A stretch of 64,000 bases of DNA from Telmatactis stephensoni (GCA_029948255.1 JALIZF010001706.1:248001-312000), one strand, 5' to 3'; counted from the stretch's first letter, positions 1-13,700 are shown. Numbers and translations: made by a program. The notes: generated by a model not told the origin, from the letters alone.

Positions 1-89
1 TATTTTTCCAAACAAGGGCTTTCTGTTGAAAAGACTCTTTCAGAGCTAATTGAGTCAGTTTGAGTATTTCAATATTACACTTTTTTCAG

Positions 90-3000
90 ATTGGCAAAAC
101 AAGTCGCGGAGTACGTCAATTCCATTTTACTGCTTGGCCAGACAAGGGAATTCCGCAGCATGCTACTGCAATCCTTGCATTTCGAAGGAAAGTACGCAAG
201 GAGACGCCTGTCAATGCTGGTCCAACAGTTATTCATTGCAGGTGATGCAATAAGGAATGGTTATGTCATGGGCTCAACCATTATTTTGCTTCAAAATGAA
301 TATACAAGTTTCTACAAAAGTTTCTCATAAAAGACAAAACGTTTCTTATTTCAGCGCTGGTGTTGGAAGAACGGGTGCCTACATAATGATTGATGCGATG
401 CTGGAACAGGCAAAACATCGACAGAGTTTGAACATTTCCATGGCCGAATACTTGCAAATCATCAGAGAAGACAGACCTTTTATGGTGCAGACAGAAGTAA
501 GAAGCTCATTGAAGATAGCAACCTAGCCTCCGTTGGGCTTCCTTTGTAACGGTTACATTAACCGTGACCCGAGACTGCCTTTCCTCGATCCTTCTCTCTC
601 CATTCTCTCTCTTCCACTTTTCTTAAACAGGAAGACAATTTATGACTAAAGGTCCTGTTACACGATGCAATTTTTCTTGCAATTTGCAATGCAATGCTGA
701 AAAAACCAGAGCATTCCAAGTTGCTGGCAAGATGTCAGACGCTCGCAATTCGCTTCGCAACTCGCAACGCAACTTTTTTTAGACCTTCGAAAAAAACCCA
801 GATACGTCCGCTGTCACTACGTTCTGATTGGTCATTTGCGACAGGGATTGCATTGCAGGTTGCTGGATAGATATTACACGCTGCAACTTGCTTCGCAACA
901 TTGCAAAAGCAGAAACTTGTTCAAGAAGGGGTGTTACACGCGTAATCTCTTCTGCAACTTGCAACGCAATTGCATTGCATGTAAATTGCAAGAAAAATTG
1001 CACCGTGTAACAGCGCCTTAAGAACTGAGTTGAGTTCACACAAGCTATGAAACTTCTACGTTTTCTTCTTATCTCATAGGATCAGTACATATTTGTACAT
1101 ATGGCTGTGTACGAAGCACTGTCGTGTGGTAATACAGAAATCGAAGCTCACAACTTGCCTACAACTTTGAAAATCCTCTCAACTGTAGATAAAGATAAGA
1201 ACAAAACATGCTTCGCACTGGAGTTTCAGGTAATGAAAAGAAGAATATGTAATAGCTGTGTCAATGTCATCTAGCGCTTGCACACTAATTGGGGGACACT
1301 ATACTCTCAAACTCACTACCTTTACATTAAAGTTTTTTCATACATCGCTTAACTCACATGTTGATTTTTGCTGAGCGAGGAAAAACCACAGAACCTGGAG
1401 AAAGAACCCTCGTGGCCGGCATAGTAGAGAACAACACATCAAACAAACTCAATTCACATATGATCAAGGCGCTCCAGCTGGGACTCGAAACTCGGACCAC
1501 AGCGGTGAAATGCCGGCGCACGTACTACTAACCGCTCGGCCAACCATGCACCCATGTTTATGCTGATTCATCAGCACTAAGGCATTATATTGCTATCGTT
1601 CCTTTTTCAGCGTTTAAGAGTTCTTACACAAAAGGCCGAAGAACTAGAAGAAAAATGTACAATTGGACTGCAGCCGGAAAATTTCCATAAAAACAGATAT
1701 CCTGATATTATTACTGGTAATTTAAATATAACAAAAACAGATAATGTATGAATTTTGACATGCATTATTGAGTTGAAGTCCTTGATAATAAGTTCTTCAG
1801 AAAACATCTTGCATTTTAGATTAATGTATATGGGAGACATAAAAAGTGGCCAAGATTGAAGGCCATATATAACTTTTCTGTCTTTGTCTTCCCAGTGGAT
1901 GAGAGACGTGTTGTTCTTAGTGTAAATGATGAAGATGAGGAAGATTATATCAATGCTTCGTTTGTTGATGTAAGTCATTGGGCGACGTACATTTCATAAG
2001 AAAACACTCTTGGATTTTCTTAGATTTTCCTTAATTCTGTAGCTCTCAATGAACAAAAAAATCTAGAAATGTAGCGTACTGATGTCTTCTTTGTTCAGAC
2101 TTACAGAGATCGTAACGCGTTCATTGTAACACAAGCTCCCTTGGAAAACACGGTGGTAGATTTCTGGAGAATGGTGATGGACTACGACATAGGAACCATT
2201 GTCATGCTCAACAACTTACAAGAAGGAGACCAGGTAAATCGGAAGGATGTTTTAGTTTTGACGACGGTACTCTCATGATACAGTGTTGATTGAGCTGTGG
2301 TAAATATTGATCATCAGTAGATGTGGTAGATGATGATAGTCATTGTCGTAATATTAATGATGACGATGAAAACAAAGTTTTCACTCACTTTTAATTTATA
2401 ATAATGCTTTTGGAAAAGAGGAACAATGGGCTGATAAATTAAATGTGGTGTAAACATCGGCTAAGTATTCGCATAATTTTTAAGGTTTTCCCTCAATATT
2501 GGCCTGAACAAGAACCAATGACATGTGGAAGCATCGTAGTGAAGTCCGTGAAAGTTGAATTTTTGGATGAAGTAGTTGCACGTGAATTTCATGTTATGGA
2601 TTCTGTGGTAAGTAGCCATATAGGACAACAGAAATATGGGGGTAACCACTGATCCAATCAGGTCGACATACAAAGACAGACAGACAAACAGACTGCCAGA
2701 CAGACGGACGGACAGACAGACAGGCAGACTGAAAGATCTACTGAGGCAGGCAAGGCAGACAGCTAGGCAGGCAGACAGACAGACAGGCAAATCAATAAAC
2801 AAACCAACATTGTAGTGTTGGAGCACTAGCGAGCACGGATACTAGCTAAGGCGAAGACAAAAGGTGGCAGACAAGTAACTAGATTTAGATTTAGATTTAT
2901 AGAATCGTTGGTCCATTAGACTGATTCCATAAGTCGGTTTGATTACTCTTAAATTGGACTTCCTCTCGTGGTCCTCACTTACAATAAGGTGTAAACTCAT

Positions 3001-3735
3001 TTTAATATCCGGTTTTATGCAGAAAAGTCTCTACGTGCTGCACTTGCAGCACACCAGTTGGGCTGAAAAATGCATTCCTTCCAGTTCTCAAAGTGTACTG
3101 CATTTACTTAATGAAGTAGAGAAATCTCAACAAAAGCTTGCTGGTAGTTCACCAATACTTGTTCACTGTAGGTAAGGTAGAGTTAATCAAAGACTGTAGA
3201 ACTTCTATTGAGTAACAAGTAAGAAGTACTAAATCCTAATAATGTGAATATTTGTGACTGTTATTAGCAACGGTGTTGGTCGTAGTGGTACTTTCTGGCT
3301 ATTGCTTCATGTCTTGAACGAGTCAAACAAGAACAAGTACTGGACGTCTTTCAGACCGTTAAGTCTATTCGTACTAACAGATCTGGAGCAGTGCAAACTT
3401 TGGTAAGTGGAAGCAAGGATGATCAACTTGAACATATTGCTTTAAATTGACTTCGCAGACCAGTCCCGGTTTCCGAGAGTGACATGTACTCGAAAAGTCC
3501 TCAAATACAATCTACAGCGTCATTTGACAACAAACACTAAATAACTAGTGGAACAAGGGAGACAATCACAGGAAAAGCGCAAGGATGAAGAGCCTTGATC
3601 ATGTCCTAACGGAAATCGTTTGTAATTATTGTCTAAAATTTCTCATTTGCATTCCAGATTCAGTACAAGTTCTGCTATACCATGGTCAAGGAGTATTTAG
3701 ACACATTCAGGAACTATGCCAATTTTCAAGCATAA
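90..3735 (+). CDS. Receptor-type protein tyrosine phosphatase A, 3' part (D1 end and D2), D2 frameshifted
   Basis: Cytoplasmic half of a transmembrane tyrosine phosphatase. Exons seen: 90-241, 355-496, 1080-1229, 1611-1716, 1896-1969, 2099-2233, 2485-2607, 3023-3171, 3268-3402, 3658-3735, all with AG/GT borders and matching phase. D1 keeps the WPD loop ([11 protein letters not shown]) and the signature [10 protein letters not shown], whose Ser codon is split by the intron after 241, so D1 should be catalytic. D2 starts near [10 protein letters not shown] and keeps the Cys of [10 protein letters not shown], but its WPD loop reads TSWAEKCIP (Asp to Glu), as in many regulatory D2 domains. Exon 3268-3402 is one base too short to stay in frame: just after GTF the frame shifts and reaches a stop at the next junction, although the original frame continues as LERVKQE and ends IQYKFCY...NFQA at 3735. 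The ectodomain and the first half of D1 lie left of the window. Close tandem paralogue of the gene at 5960-20642. Confidence 0.88.
650..1018. mobile_element. MITE with about 45-bp inverted ends and TAA target duplication
   Basis: The left end AGGTCCTGTTACAC and the inverted right end AGGCGCTGTTACAC continue as near-identical arms for about 45 bp, rich in TTGCAATGCAAT-type motifs. The element is flanked by TAA at 647-649 and 1019-1021. The paralogous intron of RPTP-B (about 17438) has a single TGA at the same place and no insert, so this copy inserted after the duplication or was never in B. A 3-bp TWA-type target suits PIF/Harbinger-like elements; that class is an inference, as no transposase is present. 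Confidence 0.85.
1352..1556 (-). repeat. tRNA-derived SINE in RPTP-A intron
   Basis: Read on the minus strand it begins with a tRNA Leu/Ser-like head: A-box TGGCCGAGCGGTTA and B-box TTTCGAGTCCC at normal spacing. A non-tRNA body follows, ending in a segment with GGTTTTTCCTC and CAAAAATCAACATG. The same element sits in the matching intron of RPTP-B (17764-17975), so it predates the tandem duplication. Confidence 0.7.
2663..2785. repeat. Degenerate GACA/GGAC tetranucleotide array
   Basis: An imperfect (GACA)n tract with GGCA interruptions lies in the intron after exon 2485-2607. The matching intron of RPTP-B has a much longer GGAC-rich version at 19300-19638. Confidence 0.9.
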
Positions 3736-5959
3736 TCATTATGGATGAAGATCTAGACTCAAAACGTCCTGTGGTGAAGACTAGTACATGTGCTATGGGA
3801 ACTAAAATAGACAGTTTTTAGATAGATAAGTTGCAAAATAGCAAAACATATAATCACTGAATATACGAGATACAACACAAAGATGAACCTACGTAGAATC
3901 ACACTGAAAATCACTCAGAAAAAATCTGAGTTCCAGATAGGAAGGTCTTGCATGGGTTCGTTTAGCATGTAGAACCCAGATTTTTCATGAGTGGTTTTAG
4001 TGAGATCTGACGTGGGTTAATCTTTCTTTTTGCAAAACATGTTTTGAAGGTGTTTTAGCCTTATATATTATCTTTCATATCAGTCCAATGAAAGCGGTGC
4101 TGATAGAAGTTAAAAAGCTAGTTTCACAACCTGACGTGATCCGGACACAGTATCCGTACCTCGAATTAAGAGTAATGATAGTTTCGAAATAACCAGACTA
4201 TCAGCGTGTATCGATAGTACATCTAGTACATACTCATTGGCATACTTCGTTTACTAGCTTGCCGGGATCACGAAAGGGGAGGGGAGAGGGCAAGAGGGGC
4301 GAGGAATGAGAGAGCTCTCACTTCCTTCCCCCTCCTCCCCAGTCCTCCCTCCCTTCACCTTTCGAGAGCCTGGCTACGCAGATTACGTTATACATAAGAT
4401 TAAATCGTCTAACGCAGCCGAAGAATGTTTCGTCACGCAACGCTTCACTCTCAAAACAAGCGCGCTTGACGTTTGGGAAGTGAAGTCCTGCGTGACGACA
4501 CAAAATGGGGCTGCCTAGGAGACTATAGCTAACGGCTAAAAATCTTTCATAGTATGGAATGAGTCGTTTCATTATCGGGGACCCAAGGCGTTAAAAACGT
4601 TGAATACTGAATTCTGCATTGTGCATACTGAATAGTGCATTCCAAAACCTACAAATTGTATTGTTGATCGTTTCTTCGCCTTACTTATAGCTGTTATAGA
4701 GGGTTTTTATTATGCCATTTCCAGAACATACCGAATAACTACAAGGCATTTTGATCTTTGAATGCACTATTCAGTATGCAGAATGCAGAATTCAACGTTT
4801 TGAGAACTCTTTAGCTTGACTCACGACGGTGTGAAAACTGAGCAGGAGGAGGGCGAGGTAATCTGTGCAACGGCTTAAGTAGTGCACAATGCCCACGTGG
4901 TCGCCTAGGCCCCAGGTCACTCGACCAGTGCTTTATTACAAAGACGAGACATCGCGATATAAAAATGTCATTATGCTCTTGGCATAATGTTTTCTTTTAA
5001 AGGAGTAATGATAAATAATACAGAAATTGCAAGCCGCCATTTATGGATCAAGGGACACTGTTTTTGGATAGCTTAAAATCGTATTATCATCAATATACTA
5101 GGCCAAATAACAACTGCTCTCTTGAAAACGCGCCGTTCAGCGGTTTGACGGGCCTCAAATACATTTGCAGCCCTGTTGCTGATTGGCCGAGAAGGCATCG
5201 TGCGACAGCTCTCGACCAATCAGAATTGACAAGAAAACCATTTCAAAACTCGAGTTTTGTGTCAATCGTTATTTTTTATATTTATTTGAAGACAACTTTT
5301 ATCGTACTGATCAAACGCCATTTTATACCACTAATATGGAAGAATTTCCAAGAATTTCCAAGTTTCAATTACAAAGTTTTTTATTTGGCCTAGTATATTG
5401 ATGATAATGATAATGAAGCTACTCGGGCCACAAATAAACAATATGCCCTCCAAAAGTCATGTTATTGTCCTAATATATCCTTTACTAAATGAAGGACCGT
5501 GATCTTTCATTTTTCTTGCCGCCCCCAAAAACTGCAGACTACCAGCAACGCAGGCTATATTTCCGCTAGCTTGTAATTTTCAATGCGCTGAAGTTAATAA
5601 ACATGAAATTATTTGACATATTTTGAAACGTCATGCATTTCTCTTCAGCCAGGTTTAATTATAAAGCGTTCACATCATCAGTGGTATCTCTCGATTTATA
5701 GAGGCGAACCACAGGGATATGATTAGAAAGCCTGAAAGAGTTAAGAGTATTCTGGTGAAAGCTAATGTCAAACTATTTTATCTGCATTTGCTACTACACG
5801 ATCTTCATTTCCATATCGATATCGTAACCTGAACTAGTGCTACGTACATCAACACTGTGCTGTTTCTGTTTCGTATTCATCGTTTTTGACTCTGGTTCTA
5901 TCCATGTAATATAATGTACATTTCATTGATCATATAGTTAACAAAGTATAGTTTTCAAC
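3736..5959. other. Spacer between RPTP-A and RPTP-B
   Basis: No gene recognised. Homology to the RPTP-B 3' flank runs to about 4040. A purine/pyrimidine-rich near-palindrome centred on GAGAGAGCTCTC lies at about 4270-4370, and a foldback element at 4594-4801. The open frames at 4306-4572 and 5043-5401 show no domain, splice context or recognisable motif. The last part should hold the RPTP-B promoter, but I see no convincing core element. Confidence 0.6.
4594..4801. repeat. Foldback element with arms of about 50 bp
   Basis: AAAACGTTGAAT at the left and ATTCAACGTTTT at the right open arms that both contain ATTCTGCATT and CATACTGAATAGTGCATTC in opposite orientation, separated by about 110 bp. 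No coding capacity. It resembles a non-autonomous DNA transposon; no clear target duplication was identified. Confidence 0.75.
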
Positions 5960-8900
5960 ATGGATGCAGTATTGTGGAAAACCTTGACTTTGGGATTCTG
6001 TATCTTGGCCTTATTATTACAAAACGTGGTGATGTCTAGTGTTGCAACAGGTATTTTCCTCAAACGAGCATGTTTCATTTATTTTTTCTTTAACCTCCAA
6101 ACAACTGTTTTTAATCACTTTAGTAAACAAATGAATGCCGCTACTATAGATTGAACAAAATGCTGTGGTTAGAGTTTCCAGTGAGACCGGCTTTTAATTA
6201 GACTAGACGCACAATGGTGCGTTTACTCGTGCCCAGCCCAAGGAATTGAGCCAGCTTGGGATACCTGTGGTCTTACATAAGCTAGATGCCAGCCATCAGT
6301 TTATTTGCTTGGTTGCCCATCCAATTTGTAATATTTTCAAATAATAAAATTTAAGTGTCTAATGTATTCTAGAGTTACTTTGCAGATGAAAGAAAAAGGA
6401 CTATTTGGTTTGTATTAGTAATGTTGTTACTGAAAACAAAAGAAAACAAAAAGATTTACAGTCTCCTATTAGTTAGCCAATTCTTTTACTAGCAAAGGAA
6501 TGTGCTCGATTGCCTAAGCATCAATTTGGGGAACAATAAATCAAAATTTCTATGCACACACATTCCAGCTGACTAATTTTTTCTGGGGACGGGAGAATAG
6601 GATAATCCAGAGAAAAGGGGTAATCCTGCACTACCATTAGAATGAAGCTTGTGATTTGTTCAAACATTTCAGTAAAAAAAAAATATGTGGATTATGATGA
6701 ACAATGCCTTTTGTTCTACATTTAATCTCTCTCCTTTGTTTTGTTTTACAATTCTTTGTTACTTGAACAAATCACAAGCACTGTTCTGACCGCAGTGTAT
6801 TACTTGAGAAAAGCACCAGAAACAAGGCAGAAAACAAATCCTTCAGCATTTAAGTTTCTCATCAAGTGATTTATTGCACCAATCTTCCTTTTATATATCT
6901 TCCTCATGAAAGACAGAGGTTATCATACAAACTTAGCTAATAAATGAGATACACCTCCCTGAAAACTTATTGTGTGAGTAATTTCTATACAGTTTCAAAT
7001 AGATGTACGCAACAAAGACTTAACACAAAAATGTACTATAATTTTTTTTTTTTTCACAACTTTATTGGACAAACCATAACTAGATAGCTTAGAGGTAGAA
7101 TATCAAAATGAAATAAAAGGCATAAATTCTTGATAAGTACAACCAAACTCTTGGTTTGGGCTCCCTGTGTTTGCCTATTTTCAAAATCAGCAAACTGGAA
7201 ATATGAACGCTCTTGACTGCACAAGGAATATAATTCCAGAACTGATAACGCTTTGAATCCTTCAAATTATTCTCTAAATACCAAAGAGATTATTAGCACC
7301 AAACACAAATATCTTGACGAGTGAAAGACACTTTAGCCGGCTTTTAGTAAATCAAATCGAACATGGAAATATATTCAACTGCCTCGAATCAAGAAAGTTT
7401 TGTCAGTAACATGAAAATGCCAGTCATCTAAAAATTCCAAAAGTCTAAACAACAGAGGGATATAAATATATGTCTCAAACCAGCTTAGTCATGTTTTAGA
7501 AAGCGAGATTTGCAAGCTAACATTTGAATATACTTAAGTTATCGTCGATTTGTAAGTCAATTTTGAATGAAAGAGCTTGAATTTACCTAGTCCAGACCCA
7601 GGCCTCTTTTTACCCTGCTCCGCTTCGGTAAAACAGAGTCCAGAAGAACTTGCATGCGCATGCGTTACATGAACCAATCAGACACCGTAAAATTTTGGTG
7701 TGACCTGGTTACAAGGCCTTTTGATAAGTCACACAGGGCTTGGATTTGCTCCAATTTGGGTAAAAACTTGTGCTTCGTACAAGTGAAGACATACTTAACT
7801 GCTTCGATGAATTCGTTTTCAAAATGAGCCCTATATAGCTGATTTAATTCAGATAAATTTCAACGAGAGCTTTGTAACCAGGTCACACCAAAATTTTACG
7901 GTGTCTGATTGGTTCATGTAACGCATGCGCATGCAAGTTCTTCTGGACTCTGTTTTACCGAAGCGGAGCGGGGTAAAAAGAGGCCTGGGTCTGGACTAGA
8001 ATTTACCTTGATTGAGACTCACGAGAGACTCCTATAACGCAAATGCTCGATCCGACTGCATTTATAGTGAAGTTTAAGTTACTAAACATTCCTGACTCGT
8101 GAAAATAACTCTGTTTTGCTCAGAAAGTTTACTGCTTGATGCAAGTCAAACTGAGCTGAGTCATGTTGTCGCGATGGAACGTGCGTGGCCTCGTTTCCAT
8201 GCCTGCCTAATTTGCATACACATTTGCGACTACGAACATAGATAGATTGATAGAACCGGTAAACCTAGACTCGTGCCGGCCTACGGCCTGGGCACGAGTA
8301 AAAAGATTAAACCAGAATAAAAAGTAAACCATCTACTCCAAGCTTTCAATTGTACATCACTACTATTTTACATGCACGCATTTCACTTGCGTTTGTTAAG
8401 TCAATTTTCTTTTCAGTTCATCTGAATTCATTTCACATTTGCCTTGCACCATCTTTCATAATAATTTTGAGAGTTTGTGAACAAATGTCTTGAACAATCC
8501 TAAACCAATGTCGAAGACCATATGACTGTATGAGAAAATATATTTGTCAAATTACTGTCCGTATTGTATTAACTGTTCTACTTAATTTGCTTGAGAAATG
8601 TTTTGTCCCTTTTTAAGGTGATTTCATTGTTTTGCACTGCGCACCATTTTGTACGGTTCGTGCGAGCGCGTGCTCGTTCGATTTTCAAGATGGTGGCTGT
8701 TTGGATGAAAGGGCGAAAACGGCATTTTTTGAAAGTATATCAGTAACTAAAATAAAAAAATAACGACCTGAAATGAATCTTCAGAAGCTAAGAAAATGTC
8801 GAAAAAAAGCTTTTTTAACAACACAAAGGCAAAGGCTTTTTCCGTAGAAACTCGCCCCAGTTGACGCGCGCGGAAAAACACCAAATGTACGCGCTAAAGT

Positions 8901-10790
8901 GAATCTCAAAAACTAGAACGATGACGCTTTTAATTTATTTCATAAATTTCGTCTCACTATTGTTTCCTAGTATATATCTAAGTATAAAAAAACGTTTGGA
9001 TTGACAACATGAAAATTTATCAATGAAACCGCTGTAAGCGTCAATACTTTGACCATGTGATGGTTCGGGCATGAGCTTTCTGAACAAAAACGTAAAATTC
9101 AACCATTGGAGAGACCCTGCCTTTAATGCTTTAATATCATAATTATTATATTATAAATTCACGATTTTTGAAGTTGTGAGCAATATTTGCGCCGATCGAG
9201 TTTCTTTTTCAATGGCCGAATCACCTTTGATAACCGATCTAAACTCAGTGTACACCAAACTGCATTTGAGAAATATTTTGTTTCTGGCCATATATATTTA
9301 CTTTGCTTTTGTTTCATATATCAAACTGCAAAGCGGAAGTCGACTTCAATTCTGCGTGGTATATATAGAATACAAGAAATAGTCCGCATAATTTGAAAAA
9401 CTGACTTCTGGTACTAATTCACGCTTTTCTTCTTGATGGATTCAAGGATCGTACACAGGATAACATTGTTTCGTTTCATGTTATTTTTTGATTCTGCTTT
9501 CTTTTCCACATTAAAATTAAGAATCTATCCTCCGTTTTCCCCCTTGCAATTAGAGTAACCAAATGGAAAGTAAAGGAATCATATTTTGTAAAAACACACT
9601 GACATGCTAGTTATCTCGAAACAATTCTCACCTTGAACGCCAATCACTCTATGAATTTTTGAACCTCTCATACTCCCGCAAGTCATTGTCATCAGCGGTT
9701 ATGACAATTCAAAACTGTTGGACAATGAATCATTACAGTGAACTCAACTGCATAGAAACGATAGAAGTTGTGAAAGTTTTAACAAAATTTTGATGTATTG
9801 TTTTTTGTCTTTTTCTAGGTTGTACAGAGAGATCTCTTACTGGAAAAAATAGTCTGAGAATTCCTGACAGCAGTTTTACAGCCACCTCACATTTATATGA
9901 TGATGAATGGTGGAATCAGGACAAGCGTTACGTAGCTAGTAATGCAAGACTGAATGGTCCATGGGGCTGGTCACCAAGGAATGATTACAATCCTAACGAT
10001 TACCTACAGATTGACCTTGGTGCTGTACGAGTTATCACTGCTGTAGCAACACAAGGCAATGGTGGTAAAACACCAGGTACATCAACTTATAGAGAATGGA
10101 TCACAAAGTACAAGCTGAAGTTCCAAAAGAACACCAACTCAAAGTGGGTACAATACAAAGATATCATATCCATCAACAAGGTAAAATGACAAACTCACAG
10201 ATGCATGTAAAATATTCATAACCAATTAGTACTAGTCTTCTGCGCGTGCGTGCTTAATGAAGTGTGAGTCTAAAAGCGCTTGCATAGAAGGTTAATTATT
10301 ATATGATTACATAAGGAAAAGGAGGGAATCAACATCAACATCATCATCGTTTCTTGAATTGGTCTTCTACTGATTTCACCAGTTCTCACAATCACCTGTT
10401 GGGTGTGCACGTACAACTTTGGAGGAAAGTCGAAACATATTAGTGATCGACAACGAATTTCATAAACTCTCGATCCAAATAAGCCCTTAACTTCCCTGAA
10501 TGGTATTCAGCTGATTACGCCGGACCACTTTTTATGTTGCTGGTATATAGAGCAAATTTTATCTGAAGGGTCAATTTTTCGTGACATTCATACGATTAAT
10601 CAATTCAAACATTACTATTAACTAATTACTACTACAATGATTCAGTTTTTCAAAGGCAGCTGGATAACCAGTGATACTGTTGTACGTTATGATCTCACAA
10701 ACCTTCAAAAAGCCAGATACATCAGATTTATACCAGTGGGCTACGTTAACTGCAAGACGCTGAGAGTCAACGTTTACATTATTGAAAAAG
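5960..10790 (+). CDS. RPTP-B exons 1-3: signal peptide and F5/8C (discoidin) domain
   Basis: Residues 1 to about 27 are a signal peptide ([20 protein letters not shown] and onward). Residues about 31-199 form a coagulation factor 5/8 C-type (discoidin) domain: a GC start, [14 protein letters not shown], the hallmark [20 protein letters not shown], then YKLKFQ and the closing [18 protein letters not shown]. The two terminal Cys (in GCTE and in VNCKTL) fit the usual disulfide of this fold. Such domains bind lipid, sugar or collagen; the ligand here cannot be read from sequence. Confidence 0.88.
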
Positions 10791-13700
10791 GTACATTTTA
10801 TAAAAAGCGCAGTTTAAACTTGTAAATATTATCAATATTGGCTGAAATTTTGTATGACTGCCATTTGGTTTTGTTCTTTTTCAGTTTCTCTGCATTTAGT
10901 TGCACCCTCTGAACGATCCATATTTCTTGACTGGACTCTTAGATGTACTCAAGCCAACCAACAATTGACACAATTCACCGTTCATGTGACCAAGAAGGGA
11001 GTGTTTAATGTTGGATACGTCACAAGCTATAACATTACAGGTCTACAGCCGTACACTGACTATGAAATACGGGTAAAAGCTGTAGAATATGAACTATGGA
11101 GTCAAACGATGAAGATCAACACTACTGTAGCAGGTTTGTTACAATTGCATGCTAATAGAGTCTTATCACGCTTCACGCAATACAAATGAATAAGTACGTT
11201 TAAATCGATATGTTCCAAATGTAAATCTGCCAATCCAGAGTTCCTTTTGTTGCCGATAGTAGGGCACTACTTCCTTTTTAATGTTTCATCATTCTCTTTT
11301 TAAACTCCAGTACCCGAAGTTGCTCCCATAATCATCAGGAATATGACTAATTCTTCAACATCGATAATCTTCGAATGGAAGGTACGTTTTTTAGTTTAGT
11401 CTGGTTTAATTTCGTTTTTTAAATGTCACTTTATTAATGACCAGCCATTACAAGAAGGGACTACCCACAGAGCTAGGCTTCAATGACGTCAATAATTCCT
11501 CATTGTTACTAAAGTTCGAGGGACTAAATTTTTTCGAATATTACGATTTGAAATAAAAATCGCGACATTTAAAATCCGCAAGTAAAGTAGTCCCGTTAAT
11601 TAATCACGTGATTTTGATATAAATACCTCAGTTTACATGACGATGTGAACAAATGCTTACCTGTGTGCCGTAGTGCATAACGTTTTTTCCCCCCCGCAAA
11701 TTTTCGACTGTTTTACGGTTTATTTTGTTAGATATATACTGGTATGTACGATCGGTCTACAGCCTCGTGCTGTCAAATGTTTTCTCGTGTTTGAAACGCC
11801 GATGAAGCACTCGCACTGGTGTTTCAAATATTACATCATATATAGACAGCAGGTATTTACAGACATTTACTGAGCTGATTCAATAGGTTGAAGATCCTCA
11901 ATTAGTACATGGACCGCCGACAGGTTACACAATAACATACACAGCGCAACGAGGATCATCAAAGAGAGTTGACGTCGGTGTGGTCAACACGTGGGTACTG
12001 ACGTCACTAGAAAAGTACACGTGGTACACAATAACGGTGTCAGTTAAGAACACCAAGTACGTTGGTCCACCGAGTAAGGAAGTGAAGATAAGGACGATGG
12101 AGGACGGTAAGAGAAAAACTGAACAACTCTTGTATTTCATCCGAAAAAATAATATGATTAAATTATGAACGTACATTGTACATTGTACATTTTGTTCTCA
12201 AGTATATTAAGGCTTGACTTAGGCCCGATTTTCGAAAATATAGGTTTTAAAATGGTCGTGGTCTGTTGTTTATCAGAATCTTTAAAAAAATCATACAATT
12301 TGTCGAATATACATGAGTCGAAACTTTATGTGAGATTTTATACTTTGAGGGAGTGTCACGTGACATATTACAACGAATTATTTTATTGGAATTTTTGATT
12401 ACAAATGGGGTACACAAATATTTCTTCAATTTAAACAATTTATATCTTATTTTATTTCTTTTCTTATGCTCTTTCCGACAACGTCTTTTAATATTGAAAA
12501 AATACTCTGTGGAAAGAGATATTTTAGAAAAGAGGTCACGTGACCTAACATGAAAATATGTTTTTTCCTAATATCTTTTTCCCAAAAGTGATGGACACGA
12601 TTAAAAGACGGCATCATATACCTAAGCCAAATGTCTAATAACACTGTGAATTTCAGTGAGATAGGTTAAGGTTCTGTGTACCCCATTTTCAAAAAAACGT
12701 TTTTGTAGCCTTAAGGTCACGTGACCAATGAATTGAAAAAAATTACTATCAACGTCTTCATAATGTGGATCTACATCATCTCCCAAGAAATCTTTGCGAT
12801 ATCTTTAAACCTCCGTGTTTTATGAGCGAAAATGGTTACTTCCTAATTTGCATAATAGTCAAGCCTTAATACACTTGAGTTTTCCAAACCAGTGTTTACC
12901 AAACACTAATTTATAACTACTATTTTATGCTTTCTCTACTTCAGCACCTTCTTCTCCAGTTAACATCTGCAGTTCTTTGACGCCTCCACAAAACTCTTTT
13001 GGGCCCCGCCTTAAGATCACATGGAACAGTCCACGTATTAGGAATGGGATTATCAGAAAATACACTCTTATGCACAACTACTACAACACGAATTCCGCAA
13101 GAAAAAGAGTTGATATCAACATATCTAACGATCGTGACTTTGTCATAAATGTCACGATGATGGGCATATTGTCATACCAGATCAGTGCGACCACAATAAA
13201 AGAAGGACCCTTTACACCTGGAAACGTGACCATTCCTGCTTATGGTAAGTCATTTATTCATTTTTAGTGAAAACAACTGCAGTCTTAATAAGTGGGATCA
13301 TCTCTTTCGGTACAGCACCATGGGCTTCACCAACAAATGTCTCTGTTACACTGTTAAACACCACGACAATCGGTGTGTCTTGGCAACCTATTCCTGATGA
13401 TAAAATGAACTGCGACATCACCAAGTACGAAGTTAAATTGACCTTGTACGAAATAAGATGTAATGATGAAATCTTGATGAACACAAGCAATGCAGTACAC
13501 GATGTTGCAGCGAAGGATACACATGTTGTGTTGCAAGAGTTGTTAATGTGTTCAGTGTATGGTATATCAGTAAGAGGATACACAATGGTTGGACCAGGAC
13601 CTTATAGTAACACTGTTAACATTACCACACGAGGTAAGGAGCTTCGCCATAACTTTTAAGCAGAAAAATGTCACGCAAAACTGCATCCCGGAAAGTTGTG

